Shown here piece by piece: positions 7,408 to 15,501 of a DNA stretch of 52,203 nucleotides (position 1 is its first letter; each line of letters opens with the position of its first letter). A model generated the notes under the pieces. It saw nothing but the letters and a program-made list of their open reading frames with translations, did no database searches and was not told where the DNA came from. Position numbers and translations under genes: made by a program. The stretch spans positions 1 through 52,203 of the forward strand of contig JBJEDU010000004.1 in the NCBI GenBank assembly GCA_051872395.1. The letters are read 5' to 3'. This DNA comes from JBJEDU01 sp051872395. GTDB lineage: Bacteria > Bacillota_I > Bacilli_A > RFN20 > CAG-826.

Positions 7408-8346
7408 ATGAAAAAATTTGAAATTATTAGTGATGGTTCTTGTGACATTGGTGTTGAAGAAGCAAAAAAACTCGATATCAAAATTGTTAATTTTACTATT
7501 ACATTCAGCCCCGAAAAATCCTATGTTGAAAACGAGGATTTATTACTTGATGATTTTTACAATCAAATTGTTATTAATCCAAGTTTATTTCCTACTACTT
7601 CATGTCCTTCACCTTACTCTTTCTATGAAAAATTTCTTAGTAGTTATAAAGAGGGACTACCAGTTTTGTGCATCTGCATTTCTAGAAAATTTTCTGGTTC
7701 TTATTCCAGCGCTTTAGTGGCTAAAGACCAATTACTCGAAGAATACCCTGACGCTAAAGTTGAGGTATTAGATTCTCGCTGCAATACTGTCTTACAAGGT
7801 TTGTTTGTTAAAGAAGCAGTTAGAATGAGAGAATTAGGAAAAACTTTTGAGGAAGTAGTAAACTGCATTAAAGAAGCTTTTGGTTCAAGAATTTTCTTTA
7901 CAGTCTCCAATTTAAAATATTTGGAACATGGTGGAAGAATTGGTAAATTAAGTTCTTTAATTGGAGGTATTCTTCAACTCAACCCAATTATCATTTTAAA
8001 GCATGGAGAAATTTTCTCTGGCGGAATTGCTTTAAAAAGAAAAAGAGCACTAAAAAATATTGTTGATAAAGTTGGTGCTTATTTTGAGAAAAACAATTTG
8101 AATTTCTCTGATTATCGTTTTGTTGTTGGATATTGTATCAATAAAGATGAATCTTTAGCGTTAATTGATGAACTCAATAAAAAATATAATATTGATTGCG
8201 AATTATCTCGAATTGGCGCTACTATCGCGGTTCATACTGGTCCAGATGCCATTGGTATTGGATTCGTTAGAAAGTTTGACCATATCTTACAAACTTCTGA
8301 TGTAAAAAACATTAGTTTTGCTAAAATCGAAAAAGAAAACATTTAA
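7408..8346 (+). CDS. DegV family fatty-acid-binding protein (FakB-like), second copy
   Basis: The second DegV protein has 312 residues, about 25 longer than its neighbour because of a C-terminal tail after the GFVRKFD end of the fold. Family motifs are IISDGSCDIG, FPTTSCPSPYSF, SRKFSGSYSSA, SNLKYLEHGGRIG and IGATIAVHTGPDAIGIG. The ATG at 7408 is chosen because AGGAGG (7393-7398) is 9 bases away; the ATG at 7402 would be only 3 bases from it. A perfect-looking terminator begins within the last codon and stop. The role is inferred from the family: binding a fatty acid for FakA-dependent phosphorylation. Confidence 0.88.
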   Translation: MKKFEIISDGSCDIGVEEAKKLDIKIVNFTITFSPEKSYVENEDLLLDDFYNQIVINPSLFPTTSCPSPYSFYEKFLSSYKEGLPVLCICISRKFSGSYSSALVAKDQLLEEYPDAKVEVLDSRCNTVLQGLFVKEAVRMRELGKTFEEVVNCIKEAFGSRIFFTVSNLKYLEHGGRIGKLSSLIGGILQLNPIIILKHGEIFSGGIALKRKRALKNIVDKVGAYFEKNNLNFSDYRFVVGYCINKDESLALIDELNKKYNIDCELSRIGATIAVHTGPDAIGIGFVRKFDHILQTSDVKNISFAKIEKENI

Positions 8347-8393
8347 GATAGAAGGAGCATTAAATATTTTTTATGCTCCATCTATCTTTTTTA
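8345..8393 (+). terminator. Intrinsic terminator after degV
   Basis: A 16-base stem with one mismatch, arms 8345-8360 and 8373-8388, has the apical arms GGAGCAT/ATGCTCC and is followed by a T-rich tract. The left arm overlaps the stop codon. Confidence 0.88.
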
Positions 8394-8407
8394 TTTGCTT
8401 TAAATAA

Positions 8408-8413
8408 TATATT
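8408..8413 (+). promoter_or_regulatory. -10 box next to a start codon (near-leaderless gene)
   Basis: TATATT ends 9 bases before the A of the ATG at 8422, so the predicted mRNA has at most about 2 bases of leader. There is no ribosome-binding site between the upstream terminator and the start codon. Confidence 0.4.
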
Positions 8414-8421
8414 TTATTTAT

Positions 8422-9564
8422 ATGAAAAAATTCATTAAAAAATATACTCTTATCTTTATCCTTATATTAATAAATATATTGTTTTTAGTTTTGCTTATTG
8501 CTTCATTTATTATTAAGTCTAATCCTGTTTGGGCCGATTCTTTTACTTTAGGATTTTTAAAGGGCTATAACTATTTCATCAGTGCAATAGATCAAATAAT
8601 TCCTTTTTCCATGAATGAGATTCTTATTATTTTATTCGCGGTTTCTTTAATAACTTTATTCATCATGATGATTGTTTATCTTTTTAAGAAAAAATATCAC
8701 AAAGCATTCAATTCAATATTTAGTTTTCTATCTATAATTTTTGTTGTAATTTCTTCTTATGAGTTTTTCGCTGCGATTCCATATAGTCGTAGTCCATTAC
8801 CAATTGAAACATATACTGGAGATGTCCTTAGTAAAGAAGAAAATATTGATGTTATCAATTATTTTATTGATGATTTCAATGATTTAGCATCACAAATAGA
8901 ATTTGATGAAAAGGGTAATATGATTTGTCCATTGTCAATAAATGATATTAACAAACAAGCGAAAGAAGAATATAAAAGAATTAGTACATCTTATTTATTT
9001 GAAAATACAATTTCTGCTAAAAAGATGCTTTTCCCATATGTTTATTCACAGCTACATATCACTGGATTTTATCTTGGTTTAAACTGCGGAGTGATGGTCA
9101 ATTTTAGTATTCCAAAAGCAGATATTCCTTTTACTTTGCTTCATGAACTCGCTCATTCTAAAGGAGTGATGAGAGAAGATGACGCTCAATTGGTTAGCAT
9201 GTACTTATGTTTAACAAGCTCAAATATATATTTCCGTTATTCAGGATATTATTCAACTATATATTCTTTGATGTCTTTACTTAGTGTAATTGATAGGGAT
9301 TTATATATATCGACTTATAATTCTTTAAATTCAAATATAAAAAATAGCTTCGCATATTCTTCTAGTTATTGGAGTAAATATACTTTATTAGATGATATCG
9401 GAGAATTTTTTAACAACATTTATTTATTATTCCACACTGACAAAGGCACTGATTCTTATGTTGATAGTGGTGGAAGTACTAATCCATCAACTGGAGAAGT
9501 AACTTCATATTCTTTATATCAAAAGATTTATTTAGGAATATATTTTGGTGATACAAAATTATAA
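8422..9564 (+). CDS. DUF3810 family membrane protein with HExxH zinc-peptidase motif
   Basis: Three hydrophobic segments (about 8-32, 65-88 and 98-118) precede a soluble domain. In it, LLHELAHSKGVMREDDAQ (H241, E242, H245, with E252 as a likely third ligand) has the look of a gluzincin-type zinc site. The segment LGLNCGVMVNFSIPKADIPF before it matches the DUF3810 pattern. Family function is unknown; a membrane-bound metallopeptidase facing outside is plausible. The last 30 residues are Ser/Gly/Thr rich. The start lies directly after a -10 box with no Shine-Dalgarno sequence. A zinc ligand role for E252 is inference. Confidence 0.75.
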   Translation: MKKFIKKYTLIFILILINILFLVLLIASFIIKSNPVWADSFTLGFLKGYNYFISAIDQIIPFSMNEILIILFAVSLITLFIMMIVYLFKKKYHKAFNSIFSFLSIIFVVISSYEFFAAIPYSRSPLPIETYTGDVLSKEENIDVINYFIDDFNDLASQIEFDEKGNMICPLSINDINKQAKEEYKRISTSYLFENTISAKKMLFPYVYSQLHITGFYLGLNCGVMVNFSIPKADIPFTLLHELAHSKGVMREDDAQLVSMYLCLTSSNIYFRYSGYYSTIYSLMSLLSVIDRDLYISTYNSLNSNIKNSFAYSSSYWSKYTLLDDIGEFFNNIYLLFHTDKGTDSYVDSGGSTNPSTGEVTSYSLYQKIYLGIYFGDTKL

Positions 9565-9585
9565 AAAAATAATTATGTATTATGT

Positions 9586-9614
9586 TTGTTTATAGTAAAT
9601 AAATAATCTATAAT
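9586..9614 (+). promoter_or_regulatory. Promoter of the small rubredoxin gene
   Basis: TTGTTT (9586-9591) and TATAAT (9609-9614) are separated by 17 bases. The start would be near 9621, about 22 bases before the ATG, with AAAAGGAGAA in the leader. Confidence 0.65.
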
Positions 9615-9642
9615 TTAATTACATAAAAAGGAGAATGTTCTC

Positions 9643-9777
9643 ATGGAAGAAAAGAAAGTTCGTAAATTTCAATGTCAAGTTTGTGGATATGTCTATGAAG
9701 GAGAAGAATTACCAGAAGACTTTGTTTGTCCAGTCTGCGGTGTTTCTAGCGACATGTTCGAAGAAATTGACGATTAA
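9643..9777 (+). CDS. Rubredoxin, minimal 44-residue form
   Basis: Rubredoxin is a one-iron electron carrier, Fe(Cys)4. The reading frame encodes 44 residues with CQVCGYVYEGEELPEDFVCP and CPVCG, so all four iron-binding cysteines are present (C11, C14, C29, C32). It is shorter than the usual 52-54 residues and ends soon after the second Cys pair. It closely resembles the rubredoxin domain fused to the flavodiiron protein at 15502-16827. AAAAGGAGAA precedes the ATG, and the gene has its own promoter and terminator. It probably passes electrons to a flavodiiron protein or rubrerythrin. Confidence 0.93.
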   Translation: MEEKKVRKFQCQVCGYVYEGEELPEDFVCPVCGVSSDMFEEIDD

Positions 9778-9795
9778 TTTATTTCAATAATTTTT

Positions 9796-9830
9796 ATACC
9801 CTAGGATTTTTTTCTAGGGTATTATTTTGT
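9796..9830 (+). terminator. Intrinsic terminator after rubredoxin
   Basis: The arms ATACCCTAG (9796-9804) and CTAGGGTAT (9814-9822) flank the loop GATTTTTTT, with a T-rich stretch behind. The right arm also contains a TATTAT (9820-9825) that could act as the -10 box of the next gene. Confidence 0.82.
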
Positions 9831-9836
9831 TTTTTT

Positions 9837-10499
9837 ATGGAAAAAGTTAAATTTTATTTTAAAGAATATTTGTCTGGAATCTTAGCTGGAATGCTCATTT
9901 CAATTGGTGGTTTATTAAACCTTGTTTTAATTAGTAGAAATCAAGCCACTGTTGGAAATATGTTTTTCACTGTAGGTTTATTTTCAATATGCTTTTTTCA
10001 GTTTGCTTTATTTACTGGAAGAGCAGGTTATTTAGTTGAAAATAAATTTAAAAATATCATTTCTCTTATTTTTGTTTATTTAGGTAATATGACAGGAGTA
10101 ATTGTTTTTGGTTTGTTATTTACTTTGCTCCCGTTTTATTCAAATTTAACAAATGTTATCAGCGATGTTATTGCTTCTAAAATTTCTTATGACACTAATT
10201 TACTAGTCGTTTTAGCCAAAGGATTTTTTTCTTCATTATTTTGTGGTGTTTTAGTCTATTTAGCGGTTGAGTCATTTAAAAGATTTGAAAATGTATTTTT
10301 AAAAGTCGTAGCTATTTTTGCTTTTATTGCTGCGTTTGCAATTATTGGATTTGAACACTGTATCGCGGATATGTTTTATTTCGCGATAGGAAATTCATTA
10401 TTAAATTATAAGATTTATTTACTTACGATTGTCGTTACATTTGGTAATGTAATTGGATCAATAATGGTCAATATTGCATTGAAATTGATAAAAAAGTAA
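9837..10499 (+). CDS. Formate/nitrite transporter (FNT) family channel
   Basis: FNT proteins are pentameric channels for small monovalent anions such as formate, nitrite, hydrosulfide or lactate. The 220-residue protein has six hydrophobic helices, LAGMLISIGGLLNLVL in helix 1, FALFTGRAGYLVE at the second constriction region, and IGFEHCIADMFYF. The histidine of GFEHxxAxMF is the conserved pore histidine of the family. It is shorter than FocA (about 285) because the N- and C-terminal extensions are missing. It has no Shine-Dalgarno sequence. In an organism with an [FeFe] hydrogenase, formate or HS- are likely substrates (inference). It ends 4 bases from the convergent pepT. Confidence 0.86.
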   Translation: MEKVKFYFKEYLSGILAGMLISIGGLLNLVLISRNQATVGNMFFTVGLFSICFFQFALFTGRAGYLVENKFKNIISLIFVYLGNMTGVIVFGLLFTLLPFYSNLTNVISDVIASKISYDTNLLVVLAKGFFSSLFCGVLVYLAVESFKRFENVFLKVVAIFAFIAAFAIIGFEHCIADMFYFAIGNSLLNYKIYLLTIVVTFGNVIGSIMVNIALKLIKK

Positions 10500-10503
10500 G
10501 GTT

Positions 10504-11700
10504 TTAGCATTTTAAAATTTCAATTAAAATATCAATCATTTTATAAAATTCATTGATATCTAGAAATTCAAATCTTCCGTGATGGTTATAACTTCCAGTT
10601 CCAAGGTTTGGTGTAAATAAACCCATCTTGGTAAAGGTCGCTCCATCAGTCCCTCCTCTTATCTTATTATTGGTTGGTTCTAAGCCAACCTTTTTTATGG
10701 CATCCATTGCTAAAGTTACTGGTGTTAAATCATCTACATAATTTTTCATATTTTCATATTGCTTTTTAATATCAAAAGTAATTTTAGCTTCTTTATATTT
10801 TTCTTTAACTTCATTGACTGCTTTTACGAAAGCATTTACCCTTGAATTAACTCCTTCAATAGTAAAATCTCTAATAATAAAATCAAAAGTTAATTCATCT
10901 CCATGAGAAGATAAATCACCATAATGATAAAAACCTTCATCTTCATTTGCGTAGTATGGTGAATCATCATTTGGAAGCTTAGACATAATTTCAATAAATA
11001 GGTTAACTGGGTTTATGAGTTTATCTTTGCCTTCGCCTGGGTGGACAGACACTCCTTTTATCGTTAATTCCCCTCCATAAGCATTAAAGTTTTCATATGC
11101 GACATCATTAATTTCACTTCCATCGATGGTATAGGCAAAATCAGCGTTCATCTTTTTAATATCAAAATGTAAAGAACCTTCTCCGATTTCTTCATCCACT
11201 GTAAAAGCCACTGAAATATTATGATGATCTATTTCTGGATGTTCTTTAAAATATTTTAAAGCATTCATAATGATTGCAATTCCTGCTTTATCATCAGCAC
11301 CTAATAAAGTTTCTCCGTTAGTTACTACTAAATCATGACCAATATGTTTTTTTAAAATTGGAAATGTCAAAGGGTTCATAAAATATTTATCGTTTAATTT
11401 TATTGTTCCTCCATCATAATTTTTGATAATTTGAGGAGTTACATTTTCATCACTACATTCTAATGCGGTATCAACATGTGAATTTAAGCCAATGTGATAT
11501 TTTCCTTTTCCTTTTTTATGAGCATAGACAATCCCATATTCATCCATATAGGCATCGGATAAGCCTAATTCTTTAAGCTCTTCAACTAAAAGAAGTGATA
11601 AATTCTTTTGTTTTTCAGTACTTGGAGTTTTATGAGTTGTATCATCTGATTGGGTATCAATTTTGACATAGTTTATAAATCTTTGTAATTTTTCTTCCAT
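10504..11700 (-). CDS. pepT: Peptidase T (tripeptide aminopeptidase)
   Basis: PepT is a cytoplasmic dizinc M20-family aminopeptidase that removes the N-terminal residue of tripeptides. The 398 residues match the family's normal length. Visible motifs are GLNSHVDTALECSD (zinc-ligand His, then Asp), GADDKAGIA (bridging Asp), FTVDEEIGEGS (catalytic Glu and ligand Glu), YTIDGSE, VHPGEGKDKLINP, and the C-terminal RGGTDGATFTKMGL and GSYNHHGRFEF. The ATG at 11700 is preferred to TTG at 11706. Only a weak purine stretch precedes it. It converges with the FNT gene with almost no spacer. Confidence 0.94.
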   Translation of the reverse strand: MEEKLQRFINYVKIDTQSDDTTHKTPSTEKQKNLSLLLVEELKELGLSDAYMDEYGIVYAHKKGKGKYHIGLNSHVDTALECSDENVTPQIIKNYDGGTIKLNDKYFMNPLTFPILKKHIGHDLVVTNGETLLGADDKAGIAIIMNALKYFKEHPEIDHHNISVAFTVDEEIGEGSLHFDIKKMNADFAYTIDGSEINDVAYENFNAYGGELTIKGVSVHPGEGKDKLINPVNLFIEIMSKLPNDDSPYYANEDEGFYHYGDLSSHGDELTFDFIIRDFTIEGVNSRVNAFVKAVNEVKEKYKEAKITFDIKKQYENMKNYVDDLTPVTLAMDAIKKVGLEPTNNKIRGGTDGATFTKMGLFTPNLGTGSYNHHGRFEFLDINEFYKMIDILIEILKC

Positions 11701-11772
11701 ATACAATTACTTCTTTCTATCATATTTATTCTATATAAATATTGATTAATTTGTAGATTTTATTCAACTAAG

Positions 11773-11800
11773 TTGATTTTTATTATCAAATATCTATAAA
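11773..11800 (+). promoter_or_regulatory. Promoter of the lipoprotein protease gene
   Basis: TTGATT (11773-11778) and TATAAA (11795-11800) are 16 bases apart. Transcription would begin near 11807, leaving a leader of about 8 bases with no Shine-Dalgarno sequence before the ATG at 11815. Confidence 0.55.
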
Positions 11801-11814
11801 ATAGATAAGAACCT

Positions 11815-13320
11815 ATGAAAAAGAAAACTGTTCTAGCGTCTATTGTTTTAATAGGATTAATGTCATTTGCGAGTTGTTCAACACTTTATTTTGATAATTC
11901 TTATTCTAGTGTCTTTTCTTTTGATGAAAGCGAATCTATTGATGAATCTTTAAATTATTCATTAAAATCCTCAAACGAATATTATTATTCAGTAAATAGA
12001 AATTCTATTTATAGTAAAAATACTCCTCTTTCAGTTGGTGAAAATAAGATTTTAGTTGTTCCTGTCGCTATTAAAGGATATGAAAAATATGCGACTGAAT
12101 CTTATAGAAATAAAATTGAAAAAGCATTTTTTGGCACTCAAGCGGATACTGGTTGGCAATCAGTAAAAAGTTATTATGAACTTTCTTCATATAATCGTTT
12201 AAAGATAACTGGAACAGTAACAGATTGGTATCATTGTGAATTAAATCCAGACGAAGTATACGCTAAAAATAACCCAACATATGGTGATGGTGGAACTTAC
12301 ACTATCCTTGATGGCGCGGTGAACTTTGCAAAAAGCCAAGGTATTGACCTTGATGAATACGATACTGATGATGATGGATATATAGACGCAGTTTGGTTAA
12401 TTTATTCTTGCCCTTCACTTACAAAACTAGAAGGAGTAACAAATGAATCTAATCCTTTCTGGGCGTTTACTTTTTGGGATTATACCAAAAGAAATAAAGG
12501 AACTAAGACTAACCCAGTTCAAAATACATATGCTTGGGCAAGTTTTGACTTTATGATTTCTTCGACTCTTCCTATTACAATTGACGCTCATACGTATATT
12601 CATGAGCATGGTCATATTTTAGGATTAGATGATTATTATGATACTGAAAGAATCCATTCACCTTTAGGTGGTATTGATATGATGGATTTAAATATTGGTG
12701 ATCATTGTGCTTTTTCTAAATTTTCATTAGGTTGGGTTAGACCTTACGTAGTGAATGATGAATGCACGATTAATTTAACTAGTTTCCCTTTAACTGGAAA
12801 ATTTATTTTGGTGCGCACTAATGAATCTTCTTATCACGATACTGCGTTTGATGAATATTTGTTAATTGAATTTTTGACTCCATCTAATTTATGGCAGCAA
12901 GATTCTACTGTCAGTTATGAAAATGGACCTAAAACATTTACTATTTCTGGAGTGAGAATAACTCACATTGATGCAAGATTATATTCGAATTCATTAAAAA
13001 CTTTTGTTTACAGTTCTGCAAACGGAGGAATTAAGGTTTCTACTTCTAACACTCCTAGCCGTTCTTATAACGCGGGAACATCAACTTTAAGAACTGATTT
13101 AATTTCTATTATTCCTAAGAATAAAAATACATCATTTCAAGATACTTATAACGCGGTCGCAAACAATGCTTCACTATTTGTTGAAGGAGATAGTTTTGAT
13201 ATAACTTCTTATTCGATGTTTTTTGAAAATGGTTTATTTCATGATGGAACTAGTTTCCCATATACGATTACTGTTGATAAAATTACAAGTGAATATGCGA
13301 CAATTTCATTTACTTTATAA
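11815..13320 (+). CDS. Secreted lipoprotein, M6-like (immune inhibitor A type) zinc metalloprotease
   Basis: A cell-surface lipoprotein protease. It has a basic start (KKK), a hydrophobic core and the lipobox FASC with C21 for lipid attachment. A Ser/Asn/Tyr-rich linker follows to about residue 75. The catalytic region contains SVKSYYELSSYNRLKITG, DTDDDGYID (a calcium-loop-like Asp cluster) and YIHEHGHILGLDDYYD with zinc ligands H263 and H267, catalytic E264 and D272. This is the HExxHxxGxxD arrangement of M6 peptidases. The C-terminal ~200 residues are beta-rich. It probably digests extracellular proteins for peptides, consistent with the nearby pepT. The family is clear; the substrate is unknown. 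Confidence 0.85.
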   Translation: MKKKTVLASIVLIGLMSFASCSTLYFDNSYSSVFSFDESESIDESLNYSLKSSNEYYYSVNRNSIYSKNTPLSVGENKILVVPVAIKGYEKYATESYRNKIEKAFFGTQADTGWQSVKSYYELSSYNRLKITGTVTDWYHCELNPDEVYAKNNPTYGDGGTYTILDGAVNFAKSQGIDLDEYDTDDDGYIDAVWLIYSCPSLTKLEGVTNESNPFWAFTFWDYTKRNKGTKTNPVQNTYAWASFDFMISSTLPITIDAHTYIHEHGHILGLDDYYDTERIHSPLGGIDMMDLNIGDHCAFSKFSLGWVRPYVVNDECTINLTSFPLTGKFILVRTNESSYHDTAFDEYLLIEFLTPSNLWQQDSTVSYENGPKTFTISGVRITHIDARLYSNSLKTFVYSSANGGIKVSTSNTPSRSYNAGTSTLRTDLISIIPKNKNTSFQDTYNAVANNASLFVEGDSFDITSYSMFFENGLFHDGTSFPYTITVDKITSEYATISFTL

Positions 13321-13337
13321 AGGAAGGGAGATTTATT

Positions 13338-13916
13338 ATGTCTGAATTAATTTGTAAAAAGAAAAAATTTGAGATTGAACAACAAATTAATGAACAAACT
13401 TTTATTGTTAAACTTAGAAAAAAGAAATTTTATTTCTATCAATTTAACGATGAAAATAGTTTTAATGAATATCTCGAAAAATATAATTTCTTAAAAAACA
13501 CTGGTGTTAAAATTTTAAAAATCAAAAGACTAGATAAAAAAGCTCTCAATGTTGTCGTCGATTATATTACAGGAGAAAATCCACTGATTATGCTTACTAA
13601 AGGAGAATTAGAAGATAATGTTTATGAACAAATCTTTTTAATGTCTTGGTATGGCAAAACTGATCATGTGTTATTAGATTTTAAACCAGATAATTTTATC
13701 TATTCAAATGGAGTATTATTTTATAAGACGCTTGATTATTATCCTTATGATGAAAAGAAAGCTTTTCAAATTGAAGGAATATTTTTATGGGTCTATTCTA
13801 AAAAGCTTGTTGAATATTTAGAATCAAAAGGACTTCCTGTTGATATGAGTAGGGTAAAAGATGAATATTTAACAAATAAGGAAGTTGTCTTGAAAACAGT
13901 CAGATATTATCACTAA
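13338..13916 (+). CDS. Small protein-kinase-fold-like protein upstream of prs
   Basis: Not a recognised named family, but the 192 residues read like a reduced kinase fold. A short N-lobe (FIVKLRKKKFYFYQF, then NEYLEKYNFLKNTGVKILKIKRLDKKALNVVVDYITGE with breaks) is followed by VLLDFKPDNFIYSNGVLFYK and TLDYYP. These line up with the catalytic loop HxDxKPxN and the DFG Asp of kinases. The first His of HRD is Leu, while Asp, Lys and Asn are kept. It lies between the protease gene and prs with a GGAAGGGAG site 9 bases before the start and a 5-base gap to prs. It may phosphorylate a sugar, lipid or protein, or be a pseudokinase. Confidence 0.55.
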   Translation: MSELICKKKKFEIEQQINEQTFIVKLRKKKFYFYQFNDENSFNEYLEKYNFLKNTGVKILKIKRLDKKALNVVVDYITGENPLIMLTKGELEDNVYEQIFLMSWYGKTDHVLLDFKPDNFIYSNGVLFYKTLDYYPYDEKKAFQIEGIFLWVYSKKLVEYLESKGLPVDMSRVKDEYLTNKEVVLKTVRYYH

Positions 13917-13921
13917 TTATT

Positions 13922-14839
13922 ATGAACAAAGAAGAATATATTGTATTTAGCTTATCCACTAATAAAAAATTAGCGAGAGAATTAGCAAAAAGTTTATCCG
14001 CGCCACTAGGAAAAGTTAAAATCACCCATTTCGCTGATGGTGAAATTATGGTCAAGACTCTTTCTAATGTTGAAAACAAGATCGCTATTGTCGTTCAATC
14101 GACATCTCGTCCTGCACATGAAAAATTATTTGAAGTGCTTCTTTTACTCGACTCCATTAAACGAAGCAAAGCAAAAAAAGTTCAACTTATCATGCCTTAT
14201 TTCGGCTATTCTAGACAAGAGAGAGTCAGTTGGTATAACGAACCAGTAAGTTGTGAAGTTGTTGCGAGAGTTTTAAATACTACTGGAGTGGATTCTTTAT
14301 TGATGTTTGATTTACATCATCCAGATATTGAATCGTTTTTTACATTAAATATTAAAGATATTCCAACTACTTCATTATTTGCTTCATACTATAAATCTTA
14401 TTTTGAAAAGAGAAATATTTTATTAAAAGATGTCGTCATTGTTAGTCCTGACCATGGTGCTAATAATCGAGGAAGTATGCTCCAAAAAGAATTGGAAGAT
14501 TCTTCTTTCTTACTTTTAGATAAAGTTAGACCTCAAGTCAACTCTGCTGAACATTTAGAAACTTCTGCTGATTTAAGTGGAAAATATTGCGTGATTATCG
14601 ATGATATTGTAGATACAGGTGGAACGATTGTCAGCGCTTCTTCTCTTCTTTATTCTCATAATGCAAAAGAAGTTTTATTAGGAGCGTCTCATGCAGTATT
14701 TTCAAAGAATTGTCTTTCAAAACTAAAAGACGCTAATATTAAAGATATTGTTGTTACTAACACTATTGAAAGAAAACTTAAAGATAATATTACTCCATTA
14801 GATATATTACCAATTGTATTACCTCATATTATTAAATAA
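13922..14839 (+). CDS. prs: Ribose-phosphate pyrophosphokinase (PRPP synthetase)
   Basis: Prs makes PRPP from ribose-5-phosphate and ATP, feeding nucleotide, His, Trp and NAD synthesis. The 305 residues show FADGEIMV, the flexible-loop segment PYFGYSRQERVSWYNEPVS, FDLHHPDIESFF with the metal-binding histidines, VVSPDHGANNRG, and the PRPP-binding loop IIDDIVDTGGTIVSAS. The usual RQDRK is RQERV here, and the following EPI/T segment is EPVS, so it is a somewhat divergent class I enzyme. There is no Shine-Dalgarno sequence; the start is 5 bases after the kinase-like gene, suggesting translational coupling. Confidence 0.92.
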   Translation: MNKEEYIVFSLSTNKKLARELAKSLSAPLGKVKITHFADGEIMVKTLSNVENKIAIVVQSTSRPAHEKLFEVLLLLDSIKRSKAKKVQLIMPYFGYSRQERVSWYNEPVSCEVVARVLNTTGVDSLLMFDLHHPDIESFFTLNIKDIPTTSLFASYYKSYFEKRNILLKDVVIVSPDHGANNRGSMLQKELEDSSFLLLDKVRPQVNSAEHLETSADLSGKYCVIIDDIVDTGGTIVSASSLLYSHNAKEVLLGASHAVFSKNCLSKLKDANIKDIVVTNTIERKLKDNITPLDILPIVLPHIIK

Positions 14840-14842
14840 ATA

Positions 14843-14871
14843 TTGCAATAAAAATTTAAATTATATATATT
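14843..14871 (+). promoter_or_regulatory. Promoter of queT
   Basis: TTGCAA (14843-14848) and TATATT (14866-14871) are separated by exactly 17 bases. The predicted transcription start, near 14878, lies one base before the preQ1 aptamer, so the riboswitch is the very 5' end of the mRNA. Confidence 0.72.
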
Positions 14872-14878
14872 CATTTAA

Positions 14879-14919
14879 AAGAGTGTTGTCCTTGCATAAC
14901 CACTCTTAAAAAACAAGGA
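14879..14919 (+). promoter_or_regulatory. preQ1-I riboswitch controlling queT translation
   Basis: P1 is AAGAGTG/CACTCTT (14879-14885 with 14901-14907). Its loop carries CCTTGC and AUAAC. The A-rich tail TTAAAAAACAAGG follows, and its CAAGG (14914-14918) can pair with CCTTG (14890-14894) to make the H-type pseudoknot P2. The loop C after CCTTG would be the ligand-pairing cytosine. The tail includes the AAGGAG ribosome-binding site of queT, so preQ1 binding should block translation. Size and layout fit the preQ1-I class, and the downstream gene is a preQ1 transporter. Confidence 0.9.
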
Positions 14920-14927
14920 GTTTTTTT

Positions 14928-15428
14928 ATGAAAAAAAATTTATTAGATGCGATTGTTTATAACGCATCTATCGCAGCGATTTATGTTGTGGTAACTTTAA
15001 TAACATATCCAATTTCTTATCGAGGTATTCAATTTAGATTTGCAGAAATCTTAATGATTTTTTGTTTCTTTAGAAAAGAATATGCCTTTGGTTTAACTAT
15101 TGGATGTATGATTTCAAATCTCATGTCTCCATTAGGAATTATTGATATCGCTTTTGGAACGATTGCGACATTATTATCATGTATATTAATGATGTATTCC
15201 AAACATCTTTTAGTGGCGATTTCTTTCCCGGTAATAATTAACGCAATACTTGTTGGACTTGAATTATTAATTGTCTTTCAAGAACCATTTTTCATCTCAT
15301 TATTGACTGTAGGCTTAGGCGAATTAGTGGTTTTAGTTGTGGGTTATATTTTATTCATGTGTTTTAAAAAGAAAAAGACTTGTTATAAATTTTTAAGATT
15401 TAATCAAAATCTCGATTTTAAATTTTAA
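14928..15428 (+). CDS. queT: QueT, preQ1/queuosine-precursor ECF transporter S component
   Basis: QueT is the substrate-binding membrane component that takes up queuosine precursors, using an ECF energising module. The 166 residues form about five or six helices with IQFRFAEILMIFCFFRKEYAFGLTIGCMISNLMSP, here given as its start IQFRFAEIL and end GCMISNLMSP, the family's typical segment near the N-terminus. An upstream preQ1-I riboswitch confirms the substrate class. AAGGAG lies 7 bases before the ATG inside the riboswitch tail. The A/A'/T module at 44799-47333 may power it. Confidence 0.92.
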   Translation: MKKNLLDAIVYNASIAAIYVVVTLITYPISYRGIQFRFAEILMIFCFFRKEYAFGLTIGCMISNLMSPLGIIDIAFGTIATLLSCILMMYSKHLLVAISFPVIINAILVGLELLIVFQEPFFISLLTVGLGELVVLVVGYILFMCFKKKKTCYKFLRFNQNLDFKF

Positions 15429-15501
15429 ATAATTATATAAAGCGTTATATTTCAAATATTTCCTCTTATTATATATAATAAAAATAGGAGGGAGTTTAAT
15501 T

